From the NCBI GenBank assembly GCA_029202665.1, contig CP119326.1, positions 930,001 through 994,000 of the forward strand: a stretch of 64,000 nucleotides of DNA, read 5' to 3'. The notes under the pieces are model-generated. The model had not been told where the DNA came from. It did no database searches and was given only the letters and a program-made list of their open reading frames with translations. Shown in pieces: positions 17,881-26,510 of the stretch (positions are counted from its first letter, which is position 1; each line of letters opens with the position of its first letter). Source of the stretch: Candidatus Brevundimonas colombiensis (GTDB taxonomy: Bacteria; Pseudomonadota; Alphaproteobacteria; Caulobacterales; Caulobacteraceae). A program made the translations under genes and the position numbers.

Positions 17881-18747
17881 ATGAGCCAGATTTCCCCGCG
17901 CCCCGTCCTTCGCCTGCACTCCGCCGTTCGCGACGATATCGGCGACCTGACCACGCGCCGCCCCGTGCCCGGCCCGGGTCTGGAGCAGGTCGATCCCTTC
18001 CTGTTCCTGAACCACCACGGGCCCCAGACCTATGCGCCGGGCAATGCGGGCCTGCCGTTCGGTCCCCACCCGCACCGGGGCTTCGAGACCGTCACCTTCA
18101 TCCTGGACGGCGAACTGGCCCACAACGATTCCGGGGGCGGCGAGAGCATCATCACGGCGGGCGGCGTCCAGTGGATGACGGCCGGCTCGGGCCTGATCCA
18201 CGCCGAACTGTCGCCCGCCGCCTTCAAGCGCGACGGCGGCCCGATGGAGATTCTGCAGCTGTGGGTAAACCTGCCGTCGCGGCTGAAGATGACCAAGCCG
18301 GACTATATCGGCCTGCAGAAGGCTGACATCCCGACCTTCACCACCGAAGGCGGCGTCACGGTCGAGCCGGTCTCGGGCGAGTGGCTGGGCGTCAAGGCGC
18401 CGATCCAGTCGCTGATCGACATCCAGCTGGCCGTCGTCCGCCTGCACGCCGACGCGACGTTCCAGGCACCGGTCGCGCCCGGCCGCAACGTCTTTCTCTA
18501 TGTCGTCAAGGGCGAGGTCTCGGTCGCCGGAACTGTCGTGCCGCAATGGAATCTGGCCGCTTTGGGCGACGGCGACGCGGTCCAGATCGCCGCCGTTTCG
18601 GACGCCGTCATCCTGTTGGGCCATGCCGAACCCATCGGCGAGCCCGTCTTCAGCCACGGCCCCTTCGTCATGAACACCCGCGAAGAGATCATCCAGGCGG
18701 TTCAGGACTATCAGGCCGGCAAGTTCGGTCCGCCGCCGAAAGTTTAG
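17881..18747 (+). CDS. pirin family protein
   Basis: A bicupin of 288 residues. The N-terminal cupin carries the metal site: GPHPHRGFETVTFILDGEL provides two His and a Glu, and TAGSGLIHAELSP supplies the further His and Glu. The C-terminal half is the Pirin_C domain, ending with GPFVMNTREEIIQAVQDYQAGKF. Bacterial pirins are iron-binding proteins, some with quercetinase activity; the role here is unknown. The start at 17881 fits the family; the frame is open 22 codons further upstream without matching residues. A strong bidirectional terminator follows. Confidence 0.94.
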   Translation: MSQISPRPVLRLHSAVRDDIGDLTTRRPVPGPGLEQVDPFLFLNHHGPQTYAPGNAGLPFGPHPHRGFETVTFILDGELAHNDSGGGESIITAGGVQWMTAGSGLIHAELSPAAFKRDGGPMEILQLWVNLPSRLKMTKPDYIGLQKADIPTFTTEGGVTVEPVSGEWLGVKAPIQSLIDIQLAVVRLHADATFQAPVAPGRNVFLYVVKGEVSVAGTVVPQWNLAALGDGDAVQIAAVSDAVILLGHAEPIGEPVFSHGPFVMNTREEIIQAVQDYQAGKFGPPPKV

Positions 18748-18757
18748 AAACAGGAAT

Positions 18758-18782
18758 AAGGGCGGTTAATCGAACCGCCCTT
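18758..18782. terminator. bidirectional terminator between convergent genes
   Basis: A perfect 10-bp stem (AAGGGCGGTT / AACCGCCCTT) closes a five-base loop in the 41-base gap between the pirin gene and the convergent small secreted protein gene. The stem begins with AA and ends with TT, so short A/T ends flank it on both strands. Confidence 0.75.
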
Positions 18783-18788
18783 CGCTGA

Positions 18789-19091
18789 TCAGTAAGGCCA
18801 GTCAGGCGGCATATACGGCCCCATTCCTGAGCAAACGTACGAAGGCGTTTCGTCATAATAGGCCGTCGGAATGTAAGGCTTGAGCACATAGACGTTGTTG
18901 CCGCTTCCGCCGCATCTGTCCCACGCATAGCCAAGCACTTCGGTCTTCGCCGCATCTGCGTAGTAGACATAAGAGTAGGCGACGAGATTGGGGTTCCATG
19001 AGCCCTGAACCAAGGCCTCGGCTGGACCAAAGGTCACGGTGGCCGCCGCAGTAGCTGCGATCGCCATCGCTAGGTTTCTAACGCGTGTCAT
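18789..19091 (-). CDS. small secreted Cys protein, DUF6289-like
   Basis: A 100-residue protein. The ATG at 19091 has a very good ribosome site (GGGGAGGA, five bases away). Residues 1-27 form a Sec signal peptide ending in PAEALVQG. The mature part has the spaced pattern YSYVYYADAAKTEVLGYAWDRC followed in pieces by GGSGNNVYV and a last Cys in PSYVCSG, giving two cysteines that could pair. This layout recalls DUF6289-type small exported proteins; no function is known for them. Base composition is visibly more A/T-rich than its neighbours, hinting at later acquisition. Confidence 0.7.
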   Translation of the reverse strand: MTRVRNLAMAIAATAAATVTFGPAEALVQGSWNPNLVAYSYVYYADAAKTEVLGYAWDRCGGSGNNVYVLKPYIPTAYYDETPSYVCSGMGPYMPPDWPY

Positions 19092-19293
19092 TTCATTCCT
19101 CCCCAAGAGGCGCGAAATTGCGCGGCTTCAGGATGCTCACGCGTCAACCCCAAGTTCAACACCCGTTCGATCATGGCGCGTGGATAGAATGACCTTGGCC
19201 CCTGATCGGACGACAGCGCGAGGATGATGCGTTCCCCGCCAAAACCCTATATGACGCCGGTTCCTTAGCGACCGCCGAGCCGAAGACCTGCCC

Positions 19294-21951
19294 ATGCCCA
19301 GCCTGAACGAGATCCGCGCCACCTATCTGAACTATTTCGCGGCCGACGGTCACGAGAAGGTGCATTCGGCTCCGCTGGTGCCGCAGAACGATCCGTCGCT
19401 GCTGTTCGTCAACGCGGGCATGGTGCCGTTCAAGGACTATTTCACCGGAGCGGCCAAGCCGCCCTATCCGCGCGCGACCAGCTCTCAGAAATGCGTGCGC
19501 GCGGGGGGCAAGCACAACGATCTGGACAATGTCGGCTACACCGCCCGCCACCTGACCTTCTTCGAGATGCTGGGGAATTTCTCCTTCGGCGACTATTTCA
19601 AGGAGCACGCCATCGACCGGGCGTGGAAGCTGGTCACCCAGGACTTCGGCCTGGACGCCAAACGCCTGTTGGTCACGGTCTATATCGACGACGACGAGGC
19701 GGCCGCGATCTGGAAGAAGGTCACGGGCTTCGGCGACGACAAGATCATCCGCATCGCCGGCTCGGACAATTTCTGGGCCATGGGCGATAGCGGGCCTTGT
19801 GGTCCTTGCACCGAAATCTTCTGGGATCACGGCGACAAGATCGCTGGCGGCCCTCCCGGTTCGCCGGATGAGGACGGCGACCGCTATGTCGAGATCTGGA
19901 ACAACGTCTTCATGCAGTTCGAGAAGGAGAACGATCAGATCGTTCGCAACCTTCCCAAGCCCAGCGTCGACACCGGCATGGGCCTGGAGCGGATCACCAC
20001 CGTGCTGCAAGGCGTGCATTCGGTGTTCGAGACCGACCTGTTCAAGACCCTGATCGCGGCCTCAGAGGACGCGACCTCGACCAGGGCCGAGGGTGAGCGC
20101 GCCGCCAGTCACCGGGTCATCGCCGACCACCTGCGCTCGTCGTCCTTCCTGATCGCCGACGGCGTCACCCCGTCGAACGAGGGCCGGGGCTACGTCCTGC
20201 GCCGCATCATGCGCCGCGCCATGCGCCACGCCCACCTGCTGGGCCCAAAGGACGGCTCCGGCGACCCGCTGATGCACCGTCTGGTGCCGACGCTGGTGGC
20301 GGAAATGGGCGACGCCTATCCCGAACTGGCCCGCGCCCAGCCCTTCATCGAGGACACGCTGAAGCAGGAAGAGATCCGCTTCCGCACCACGCTGGGCCGG
20401 GGCATGACCCTGTTCGACACGGCGGTTCAAGGCTTCAAGCCCGGCGACATGCTGGACGGCCAGACCGCCTTCACCCTGTCCGACACCTATGGCTTCCCGC
20501 TGGATCTGACCCAGGACGAGGCGCGCCGTCGCGGCTTTTCGGTCAATGTCGACGGCTTCGAATCCGCGATGGCCGAACAACGCCAGCGTTCGCGCGAACA
20601 CTGGAAGGGCTCGGGCCAATCGGCGAACGCCGGCGAATGGCTGGCGGTGCGTGACCGGATGGGGTCGACCGTCTTCACCGGCTATGACGCCGTCGAAGGT
20701 TCGGGCGAGGTCCTCGCCATTATGAAGGGCGGCGCGCCCGTCGAGGCGGCCGAGGCCGGCGACATCGTCGAAGTCCTGTTCGACACCACCCCCTTCTACG
20801 CCGAAAGCGGCGGCCAGACCGGCGACCAAGGCGTGCTTGAGTGGCCGTCCGGTGCGGCTGAGGTGCTGGACGTCAAGAAACACGCAGGCGATCTGCACGT
20901 CCTGTCGGTCCAGATCACGGCCGGCAAGCTGGCGATGAGCGCCCGCGTCGCCCAGTTGGTCGACGCCGACAAGCGCACGACGACCCGCGCCAACCACTCC
21001 GCCGCCCACCTTCTGCACACCGCATTGAAGAATGTGCTGGGCCCGCAGGTCGCCCAGAAGGGCCAGCTGGTCGACGCCGAGCGCGCCCGCTTCGACTTCA
21101 GCCATTCGGCCCCTGTCACCGAGGACGAACTGGCCGCCATCGAGGCCGAGGTCAACGCCGTGATCCGCCAGAACGTCCCGGCGGAGACAAAACTGATGGC
21201 CCCCGCCGACGCCATCGAGGCCGGCGCCATCGCCCTGTTCGGCGAGAAATACGGCGACGAGGTCCGGGTCCTGACGCTGGGTCGTTCGCTGGTCAGCGAC
21301 AATGCTCCCTATTCGGTCGAACTGTGCGGCGGCACCCACGTCGCCCGCACCGGCGACATCGGCCTGTTCAAGGTGGTTCAGGAAACCGGCGTCGCCGCCG
21401 GCGTCCGCCGCATCGAGGCCCTGACCGGCGAGGCCGCCCGCCTCTATCTGGAAGGTCAGGCCAAGGTCGCCCGCAACCTGGCCCGCGACTTCAAGATCCA
21501 GCCGTTGGACGTCCCGGCCCGCGTCGAGACCCTGCAGGGGTCAGTCAAGACGTTGGAAAAACAGGTCGCCGAGCTGAAGAAGCAGCTTGCGCTTGGCGGC
21601 GGCTCGGGCGCGTCCTCCGCGCCTGAGGAGATCAACGGCGTCAAGCTGATCGCCCGCGTTCTGGACGGCGTGGACGGCAAGGGGCTGCGCGGCGTGGCCG
21701 AGGATTTCAGGAAACAGGTCGGCTCGGGCGTCGTGGCCCTGATCGGCGTGACGGACGGCAAGGCCGCCGTCACCGTCGCCGTCACCTCGGACCTGACCGG
21801 CCGCGTCAACGCCGCCGATCTGGCGCGGGCGGCGGTTATCGCCATGGGCGGTCAGGGCGCGGGCGGCAAGCCCGACTTCGCCCAGGGCGGCGCACCCGAC
21901 GGCTCCAAGGCCGAGGACGGCCTGGCGGCGGTGCGCGCGGCGGTGGCCTGA
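19294..21951 (+). CDS. alaS: alanyl-tRNA synthetase
   Basis: Charges tRNA-Ala. The 885-residue protein has the class II catalytic domain (FVNAGMVPFKDYFTG, ARHLTFFEMLGNFSFGDYF, GMGLERI), a tRNA-recognition middle part, an editing domain with zinc-binding motifs HSAAHLLH near residue 567 and CGGTHV near 677, and a C-terminal C-Ala/DHHA1-type region after a coiled segment rich in Lys and Glu. The length is normal. The ATG at 19294 begins with the usual SLNEIRATYLNYF. It is divergent from the small secreted protein gene with a 202-base shared upstream region. Confidence 0.98.
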   Translation: MPSLNEIRATYLNYFAADGHEKVHSAPLVPQNDPSLLFVNAGMVPFKDYFTGAAKPPYPRATSSQKCVRAGGKHNDLDNVGYTARHLTFFEMLGNFSFGDYFKEHAIDRAWKLVTQDFGLDAKRLLVTVYIDDDEAAAIWKKVTGFGDDKIIRIAGSDNFWAMGDSGPCGPCTEIFWDHGDKIAGGPPGSPDEDGDRYVEIWNNVFMQFEKENDQIVRNLPKPSVDTGMGLERITTVLQGVHSVFETDLFKTLIAASEDATSTRAEGERAASHRVIADHLRSSSFLIADGVTPSNEGRGYVLRRIMRRAMRHAHLLGPKDGSGDPLMHRLVPTLVAEMGDAYPELARAQPFIEDTLKQEEIRFRTTLGRGMTLFDTAVQGFKPGDMLDGQTAFTLSDTYGFPLDLTQDEARRRGFSVNVDGFESAMAEQRQRSREHWKGSGQSANAGEWLAVRDRMGSTVFTGYDAVEGSGEVLAIMKGGAPVEAAEAGDIVEVLFDTTPFYAESGGQTGDQGVLEWPSGAAEVLDVKKHAGDLHVLSVQITAGKLAMSARVAQLVDADKRTTTRANHSAAHLLHTALKNVLGPQVAQKGQLVDAERARFDFSHSAPVTEDELAAIEAEVNAVIRQNVPAETKLMAPADAIEAGAIALFGEKYGDEVRVLTLGRSLVSDNAPYSVELCGGTHVARTGDIGLFKVVQETGVAAGVRRIEALTGEAARLYLEGQAKVARNLARDFKIQPLDVPARVETLQGSVKTLEKQVAELKKQLALGGGSGASSAPEEINGVKLIARVLDGVDGKGLRGVAEDFRKQVGSGVVALIGVTDGKAAVTVAVTSDLTGRVNAADLARAAVIAMGGQGAGGKPDFAQGGAPDGSKAEDGLAAVRAAVA

Positions 21952-22076
21952 ACCGACGACGCCCTTCTCCCATTGCAAGAGGGGCCATCCATCCTATTCG
22001 CGATCGGAAAAGGCTTCGTCTTCATAGGCTTAGTCGCCGGCAGCGCCCATCTTCCCACCGCCGGTCCGCCTGCGCG

Positions 22077-22200
22077 TATAATCGCGGTTGGAAGGGAGAA
22101 CCGTCGTCATGCAGAGCAGGAATCGCGCGCGTCTGTTGATCGCCCTGAAATTGCACCACCTTGCACTTTGCACCTTTTTCCCGAGTGCAGTGCAATTTCG
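22077..22200. promoter_or_regulatory. TGCAC-rich palindrome with upstream TATAAT, function unknown
   Basis: In the 257-base gap between convergent alaS and a DUF2939 gene, a 10-bp perfect inverted repeat GAAATTGCAC (22147-22156) / GTGCAATTTC (22190-22199) encloses further TGCAC and GTGCA copies at 22161-22173 and 22185-22189. A perfect TATAAT lies at 22077-22082 on the plus strand and is followed by a purine-rich ribosome-site-like stretch and an ATG at 22109 opening 49 codons. It may be an operator, a hairpin RNA or chance; no T-run supports a terminator. Confidence 0.35.
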
Positions 22201-22208
22201 CCGACCCC

Positions 22209-22763
22209 TCACATCATGGGATCGGGCGTCAGATCGACCCCCGCCAGCTTCCAGCTGAACGGCCCGCGTCGTTCCAGGATCAGCACCAGTTCGTCGTTCG
22301 GCCGGTCGTCGCGCGTCAGGGTCACGGCGAAGCGGTTCAGGCCGCGATAGGCCCAGGACTGATGCAGCTTGTCCTTGGGCGCGGCGGGGGTGTCGTCGGC
22401 GGGCGTCGGCCGTTCCGGCTTTGGCGTCTCGCCCGATCTGACCATGGCCGCGACGCCTTGCGGCGTGACGAAGTTGTCGACCGCCCCCTCCACCAGCGAC
22501 GGCGCCAGCAGCATGCCCAGGGCCGCCAGCCCCCGGTCGCCCTTGGCCCGTTCACGGATTTCCAGCCGTGCGCGGGCGTTGAGCTCGCTCTTCAGGCTGG
22601 CGCGAAAGGCCGGAAAGTCCACCTGCCGCTCCAGCGCCGCCGCATCCCCGGCCCGCGCCGCCCGCACGATGTTCTGCGCCGTCAGAAAGGGCGAGGCGAA
22701 CAGGGCGACAGCCAGGGCGACAATCCCGACGATCACGGCGCCGATGATGATCTTGCGGGTCAT
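22209..22763 (-). CDS. DUF2939 family membrane-anchored protein (first copy)
   Basis: A 184-residue protein with one N-terminal membrane helix (about residues 4-26) and an extracytoplasmic DUF2939 domain. The family pattern is visible: small residues and Ala-Gly-Asp before a conserved Asp-Phe (RAGDAAALERQVDFPAFRAS), a central region ending in FVTPQGVAAMV, and a terminal pair of strands in LILERRGPFSWKLAGVDL. No enzymatic residues are known for the family. A second, diverged copy lies 34 bases upstream on the same strand, so this is a tandem duplication. Confidence 0.8.
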   Translation of the reverse strand: MTRKIIIGAVIVGIVALAVALFASPFLTAQNIVRAARAGDAAALERQVDFPAFRASLKSELNARARLEIRERAKGDRGLAALGMLLAPSLVEGAVDNFVTPQGVAAMVRSGETPKPERPTPADDTPAAPKDKLHQSWAYRGLNRFAVTLTRDDRPNDELVLILERRGPFSWKLAGVDLTPDPMM

Positions 22764-22797
22764 GATCCCTCCTTGGGAAAACGGATGCTGCGGCGGC

Positions 22798-23382
22798 TCA
22801 TGGCCTGGTCTCGGTTCGGACCGGCGCGACCAGCGGCGCGGCGCCCTCGGGCAGACCGATATGGACCAGCTTCCACTCGAACGGTCCGCGTCGCTCGAAG
22901 GTGAACAGGGTGCGCGAACCGCCCTGGTCGGCGACCGCCATCCGCACGCGGTTGACGCTCCAATACGCCGGGCGCGGCCAGGGCTTCCTGACCTCGGTTC
23001 CCGGCGATGCGCCGGCCAGCGTCCTCTGGCTGGCGTACCGTCCCTCGCCCCGCAAGAGGCCCGACAGGGCCGCCGGCGTCAGATAGGCGTTGACGTCCGG
23101 TTGCCGTTGCAGCGGGTTCTGCTGGTCCCATTGTCGGCGGAAGGCGCCGATGGGGTCCTCCAGGAAGGACGGGGCCGGGGCCAGGGCCTCGGGCCGCCCG
23201 GCCAGCTGCGGCCTCAGGGACTGCCGCACGGCGCCGAAGTCGATCAGCCGCGACAGCCCCGCCACGTCACCGGCCTCGGCCGCCGACCGAATGGCGAAGA
23301 AGGCCACGGCGGGCGCGGCGAAGAAGGCGAACACCGCCACGACGACCGCCGCCAGCACCAGGTTTCCGAACAGCCGCTTCAC
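22798..23382 (-). CDS. DUF2939 family membrane-anchored protein (second copy)
   Basis: A 194-residue paralogue of the following gene. It keeps the N-terminal helix, the AEAGDVAGLSRLIDFGAVRQS segment (read in parts), a YLTPAALSGLL stretch matching the other copy's TPQG region, and an almost identical ending TFERRGPFEWKLVHIGL. A GTG start at 23382 is chosen because GAGGAA lies six bases upstream and it gives a positively charged start before the helix (VKRLFGN). The longer open frame to 23430 has no comparable ribosome site. Role unknown. Confidence 0.75.
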   Translation of the reverse strand: MKRLFGNLVLAAVVVAVFAFFAAPAVAFFAIRSAAEAGDVAGLSRLIDFGAVRQSLRPQLAGRPEALAPAPSFLEDPIGAFRRQWDQQNPLQRQPDVNAYLTPAALSGLLRGEGRYASQRTLAGASPGTEVRKPWPRPAYWSVNRVRMAVADQGGSRTLFTFERRGPFEWKLVHIGLPEGAAPLVAPVRTETRP

Positions 23383-23434
23383 AAACGCTTCCTCATTATC
23401 GCCGATCATGCACGCCCCGGCCCTCCGCACAACG

Positions 23435-23464
23435 AAAAGCCCCGCCGGAGCGATCCGGCGGGGC
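23435..23464 (-). terminator. rho-independent terminator downstream of icd
   Basis: An 11-bp perfect stem (GCCCCGCCGGA / TCCGGCGGGGC) with loop GCGA. Read on the minus strand it is followed by TTTT, so it would end transcripts coming from icd after the repeat-rich 3' region. Confidence 0.75.
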
Positions 23465-23470
23465 CTTCAT

Positions 23471-23553
23471 TCTTGTTTGTCCTACCGCCCTTCGGGCTAC
23501 TTGAGGACCGTCTCTTGTTTGTCCTACCGCCCTTCGGCTGCTTGAGGACCGTC
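23471..23553. repeat. two tandem 41-42 bp hairpin-forming repeats
   Basis: Unit 1 covers 23471-23512 and unit 2 covers 23513-23553. Both start TCTTGTTTGTCCTACCGCCC and end TTGAGGACCGTC; they differ only around the loop (GGGCTA versus GGCTG). Each can fold with an outer GTCCT/AGGAC stem and an inner GCCC/GGGC or GCC/GGC stem. They lie in the 3' region of icd, between its stop codon and its terminator. Confidence 0.85.
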
Positions 23554-23597
23554 TCCTCCCCCGTCGGGGGAGGGGGACCGCGAAGCGGTGGAGGGGG
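23551..23597. repeat. partial copy of an extragenic palindromic repeat
   Basis: Starts GTCTCCTCCCCC, continues through the palindrome CCTCCCCCGTCGGGGGAGG and then GGGACCGCGAAGCGGTGGAG. The same order of blocks occurs in the complete element at 35956-36106, so the two are copies of one family; this one appears to lack the far inverted end. Confidence 0.75.
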
Positions 23598-23631
23598 CAG
23601 ACGCCGCAGGGACGCCCACCTCCTGCGAGGC

Positions 23632-24852
23632 TTAGCCGACGTCGGGCAGGGCGGCCTTCAGGTTTTCGGCCACCTTGTCGAGGAAGCCCTCGGTGGTCAG
23701 CCAGCCCTGTTGGTCGCCGACCAGCAGCGCCAGGTCCTTGGTCATCGAGCCGCTTTCGACGGTGTCGACGACGACCTTCTCCAGGGTGTCGGCGAACTGG
23801 TCCAGGGCGGTGTTGCCGTCCAGCTTGGCGCGGTGCTTGAAGCCGCGCGTCCAGGCGAAGATCGAGGCGATGGAGTTGGTCGAGGTGGCCTCGCCCTTCT
23901 GGTGCTGGCGATAGTGGCGGGTCACGGTGCCGTGGGCGGCTTCCGTCTCCAGCACCTTGCCGTCCGGCGTCATCAGGACCGAGGTCATCAGGCCCAGCGA
24001 GCCGAAGCCTTGCGCCACCACGTCCGACTGCACGTCGCCGTCATAGTTCTTGCACGCCCAGACGAAGCCGCCCGACCACTTCATCGCGGCCGCGACCATG
24101 TCGTCGATCAGACGGTGTTCATAGGTCAGGCCGCGCGCCTTGAACTCGGCGGCGTAGTGTTCGTCGAACACCTCTTGGAACAGGTCCTTGAAGCGGCCGT
24201 CATAGGCTTTCAGGATCGTGTTCTTGGTCGACAGATAGACCGGATAGTTGCGCTGCAGGCCATAGGCGAAGCTGGCGTGGGCGAACTCGCGGATCGAGGC
24301 GTCCTGGTTGTACATGGCCATGGCCACGCCGGCGCCCGGCGCCTTGTAAACCTCGTGTTCGATCACTTCGCCGTCCTCGCCGACGAACTTGATCGTCAGG
24401 GTGCCGGGACCGGGCATCAGGAAGTCGGTGGCCTTGTACTGGTCGCCGAAGGCGTGACGGCCCACGACGATCGGCTGGGTCCAGCCCGGAACAAGGCGCG
24501 GCACGTTCGAGCAGATGATCGGCTCGCGGAAGACCACGCCGCCCAGGATGTTGCGGATGGTGCCGTTCGGCGACTTCCACATCTTCTTCAGGCCGAACTC
24601 GGCGACGCGCGCTTCGTCAGGGGTGATGGTGGCGCACTTGACGCCGACGCCGTGCTTCTGGATCGCGTGGGCGGCGTCGATGGTCACCTGGTCCTCGGTG
24701 GCGTCGCGGTGCTCCATGCCCAGGTCGTAATAGTCCAGCTCCAGGTCCAGGAACGGGAAGACCAGCTTGTCCTTGATCATCTGCCAGATGATGCGGGTCA
24801 TTTCGTCGCCGTCGATGTCGACGATGGGGTTTTCGACCTTGATCTTGGCCAT
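23632..24852 (-). CDS. icd: NADP-dependent isocitrate dehydrogenase, eukaryotic-like type
   Basis: Oxidatively decarboxylates isocitrate to 2-oxoglutarate, producing NADPH in the TCA cycle. The 406-residue length and sequence (starting KIKVENPIVDIDGDEMTRI) belong to the homodimeric group that includes human IDH1/2, not the E. coli type. Substrate and metal segments SPNGTIRNILGG, PRLVPGWTQPI and the metal-binding NYDGDVQSD are present, and the NADP region is AAHGTVTRHYR. The gene stands alone, divergent from the small-gene run at 25034, with a repeat-laden 3' region and a terminator. Confidence 0.97.
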   Translation of the reverse strand: MAKIKVENPIVDIDGDEMTRIIWQMIKDKLVFPFLDLELDYYDLGMEHRDATEDQVTIDAAHAIQKHGVGVKCATITPDEARVAEFGLKKMWKSPNGTIRNILGGVVFREPIICSNVPRLVPGWTQPIVVGRHAFGDQYKATDFLMPGPGTLTIKFVGEDGEVIEHEVYKAPGAGVAMAMYNQDASIREFAHASFAYGLQRNYPVYLSTKNTILKAYDGRFKDLFQEVFDEHYAAEFKARGLTYEHRLIDDMVAAAMKWSGGFVWACKNYDGDVQSDVVAQGFGSLGLMTSVLMTPDGKVLETEAAHGTVTRHYRQHQKGEATSTNSIASIFAWTRGFKHRAKLDGNTALDQFADTLEKVVVDTVESGSMTKDLALLVGDQQGWLTTEGFLDKVAENLKAALPDVG

Positions 24853-25033
24853 GCGCGTGTCCGCCTATGAGCTTTTGGGAAGGAATATCGTGGCGGCGGT
24901 ATAGCGGGGCCGCGCGTTCACGCAAACCCCAGCCCCGCGTTAACCCTGCCCGGAAAAAGCCGTCCGCCGTCAAGCTGAACCCGATGCGCGTCCTGGGATT
25001 CCCTCAGACCCCGAAACGACGACGGACGACGGC

Positions 25034-25201
25034 ATGACGGATGAAGAGCGCGACCTGGTCGAGCAGTGGATCCTGGTCTTTTGCGAGACCCCGCCGGTGA
25101 TCGACGCGGAACTGATGCGCCGGCTGATCGCTGAGCACCAAGCGGGGCCGCAGGGAGCACAGCCATGCCGGAAAAGACCTTCAAGGCCGGTGATCGCGTA
25201 A
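25034..25201 (+). CDS. small conserved-looking protein upstream of the Tudor-like gene
   Basis: A 55-codon frame. Its first 35 residues read like a real acidic helix-turn-helix (TDEERDLVEQWILVFCETPP, then VIDAELMRRLIAEH), whereas the C-terminal 18 residues overlap the start of the next gene in another frame and look arbitrary. The ribosome site is weak. Coupling to the following gene by overlap supports it. No function is known to me. Confidence 0.45.
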   Translation: MTDEERDLVEQWILVFCETPPVIDAELMRRLIAEHQAGPQGAQPCRKRPSRPVIA

Positions 25202-25377
25202 AATGGGATCACAGCCAGGGCGCGACCACCGGCAAGGTGGTCAGGAAGGTCACCTCTGAAACCCATATCAAGGGCCACAGGGTTGCGGCCTCTCCCGACA
25301 ATCCGGAATATGTCGTCGAGAGCGCCAAGACCGGCGCACGCGCGGCGCACAAGCCGTCGGAGTTGAAGAAGGCATGA
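25165..25377 (+). CDS. DUF2945 / HVA1-type Tudor-like small protein
   Basis: A 70-residue basic protein with the pattern F-K-x-G-D-x-V-x-W at the start (KTFKAGDRVKWDHSQGATTG), K-V then THIKGHRVAASPDNPEYVVES, ending in a Lys-rich tail. This is the DUF2945 or hypervirulence-associated Tudor-like fold: a short SH3/Tudor barrel. A GGGAG ribosome site lies eight bases upstream. It overlaps the small frame before it and its last codons overlap the DUF1176 start by four bases, so three genes are chained. Proteins of this family are found in bacteria and fungi without a settled function. Confidence 0.85.
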   Translation: MPEKTFKAGDRVKWDHSQGATTGKVVRKVTSETHIKGHRVAASPDNPEYVVESAKTGARAAHKPSELKKA

Positions 25378-26510
25378 TCCCTGCACGCCTGATGATCGCG
25401 GTCGCCGCGTCCGCCCTCGCCCTGGCCGCCTGCGGCGACAAGGATGCGACAAAGAAGGCGGGCGCGCCCAAGGCCGCAGCCGCTCCCGTCCAAACCCCCG
25501 TCGCCGCGCCCGTGCTTCAGATCACCAGCGAGACGAAACAGTTCCGCGACTGGAGCGCCACCTGCGGCAACGACGGGACCTGTTGGGCCTTCGGCTTCAC
25601 CTCGGGCAACAACGGCGGCTGGGTCCGCCTCGCGCTCGACCCCGGTCCGGACGCCAAGCCTCAGGTGGTGTTCGGCTATTGGCCGGACGGGGACGCCAAG
25701 GGCCCGGCCCGCATCGGCCTGACGATCGACGGCCGCGACTTCGCCGCCGCGTTGAACGACGCCAGCGAGGACGACGCCCCGATCGGCCAGATCGCCGGCG
25801 ACGCCCGCCCCGTCATCGACGCCCTGAGCCAGGGCAAGGTCATGACCGTTCGCGGCGTCTCGAGCCAGGACATCTCCCTGCACGGCGCGGCGGCCGCCCT
25901 GTTGTGGATCGACGAGAAACAGGGCCGCCTCGACACGCCCACGGCCCTGATGCGTCGTGGCGACAAGCCGGCCTCCAGCGTGCCGGTCGCACCCGTCCTG
26001 CCGACTGTGGCGGCCGCGCCCGCCGTCAGTCAGTCCGGCTTCGGCGATCAGAACCAGACCCTGCCCGCCGCCCTTCGGTCCCGCACCGAGGTTGGCGACT
26101 GCCTGAAGGAATCGGCCATGCCGGCGGTGGGCGACATGGTCATGTCCGCCCGGCTGGACGCCCGCACTGAACTGTGGGCCGTGCCCTGCGGCTCGGGCGC
26201 CTATAACCTCACCCACAACTGGTATGTGACCGGCCCGGGCGGGCGCGATCCGCGACCGGCGGCCCTGGTCGGCACGGCCGGGCCGGGCGCCGATCCGAAC
26301 ATGCCCGACAATGCGACCGTCAATGGCGAATATGATCCCGGCTCGCGCACCCTGTCCGCCTTCGCCAGGGGGCGCGGCATCGGCGACTGCGGCGTGCAGC
26401 AGACCTGGACCTGGACCGGCCAGCGGTTCGTCCTGACGCAGGAAAGCACCATGGGCGAATGCGCGGGCGTGCCGTCCGACTTCTGGCCTGTCGCGTGGCG
26501 CACGCGGTGA
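25374..26510 (+). CDS. DUF1176 lipoprotein
   Basis: A 378-residue exported protein. Residues 1-20 form a lipoprotein signal (ALALAAC), followed by an Ala/Pro/Lys-rich linker. The DUF1176 domain shows the typical starting block KQFRDWSATCGNDGTCWAFGF with two Cys, a middle helix ending in a SQDISLHGAAAALLWIDEKQ region (the phenotype-neutral conserved core), and the C-terminal part with CGSGAYN, CGVQQTWTWTGQ and GECAGV. The paired cysteines suggest disulfides in the periplasm. It overlaps the next, thioredoxin-reductase-like gene by four bases (GTGA), so the two are probably translated together. Confidence 0.85.
   Translation: MIPARLMIAVAASALALAACGDKDATKKAGAPKAAAAPVQTPVAAPVLQITSETKQFRDWSATCGNDGTCWAFGFTSGNNGGWVRLALDPGPDAKPQVVFGYWPDGDAKGPARIGLTIDGRDFAAALNDASEDDAPIGQIAGDARPVIDALSQGKVMTVRGVSSQDISLHGAAAALLWIDEKQGRLDTPTALMRRGDKPASSVPVAPVLPTVAAAPAVSQSGFGDQNQTLPAALRSRTEVGDCLKESAMPAVGDMVMSARLDARTELWAVPCGSGAYNLTHNWYVTGPGGRDPRPAALVGTAGPGADPNMPDNATVNGEYDPGSRTLSAFARGRGIGDCGVQQTWTWTGQRFVLTQESTMGECAGVPSDFWPVAWRTR

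Noticed and set aside
22109..22258. A 49-codon plus-strand frame in the alaS-DUF2939 gap considered as a gene.
   Set aside because: It runs into the DUF2939 coding end, its residues look arbitrary and TGCAC repeats dominate it; it is kept only as part of a finding.
23471..23553. Tandem repeats considered as a CRISPR array.
   Set aside because: Only two units, directly abutting without spacers, each able to fold as a hairpin, and no cas genes nearby.
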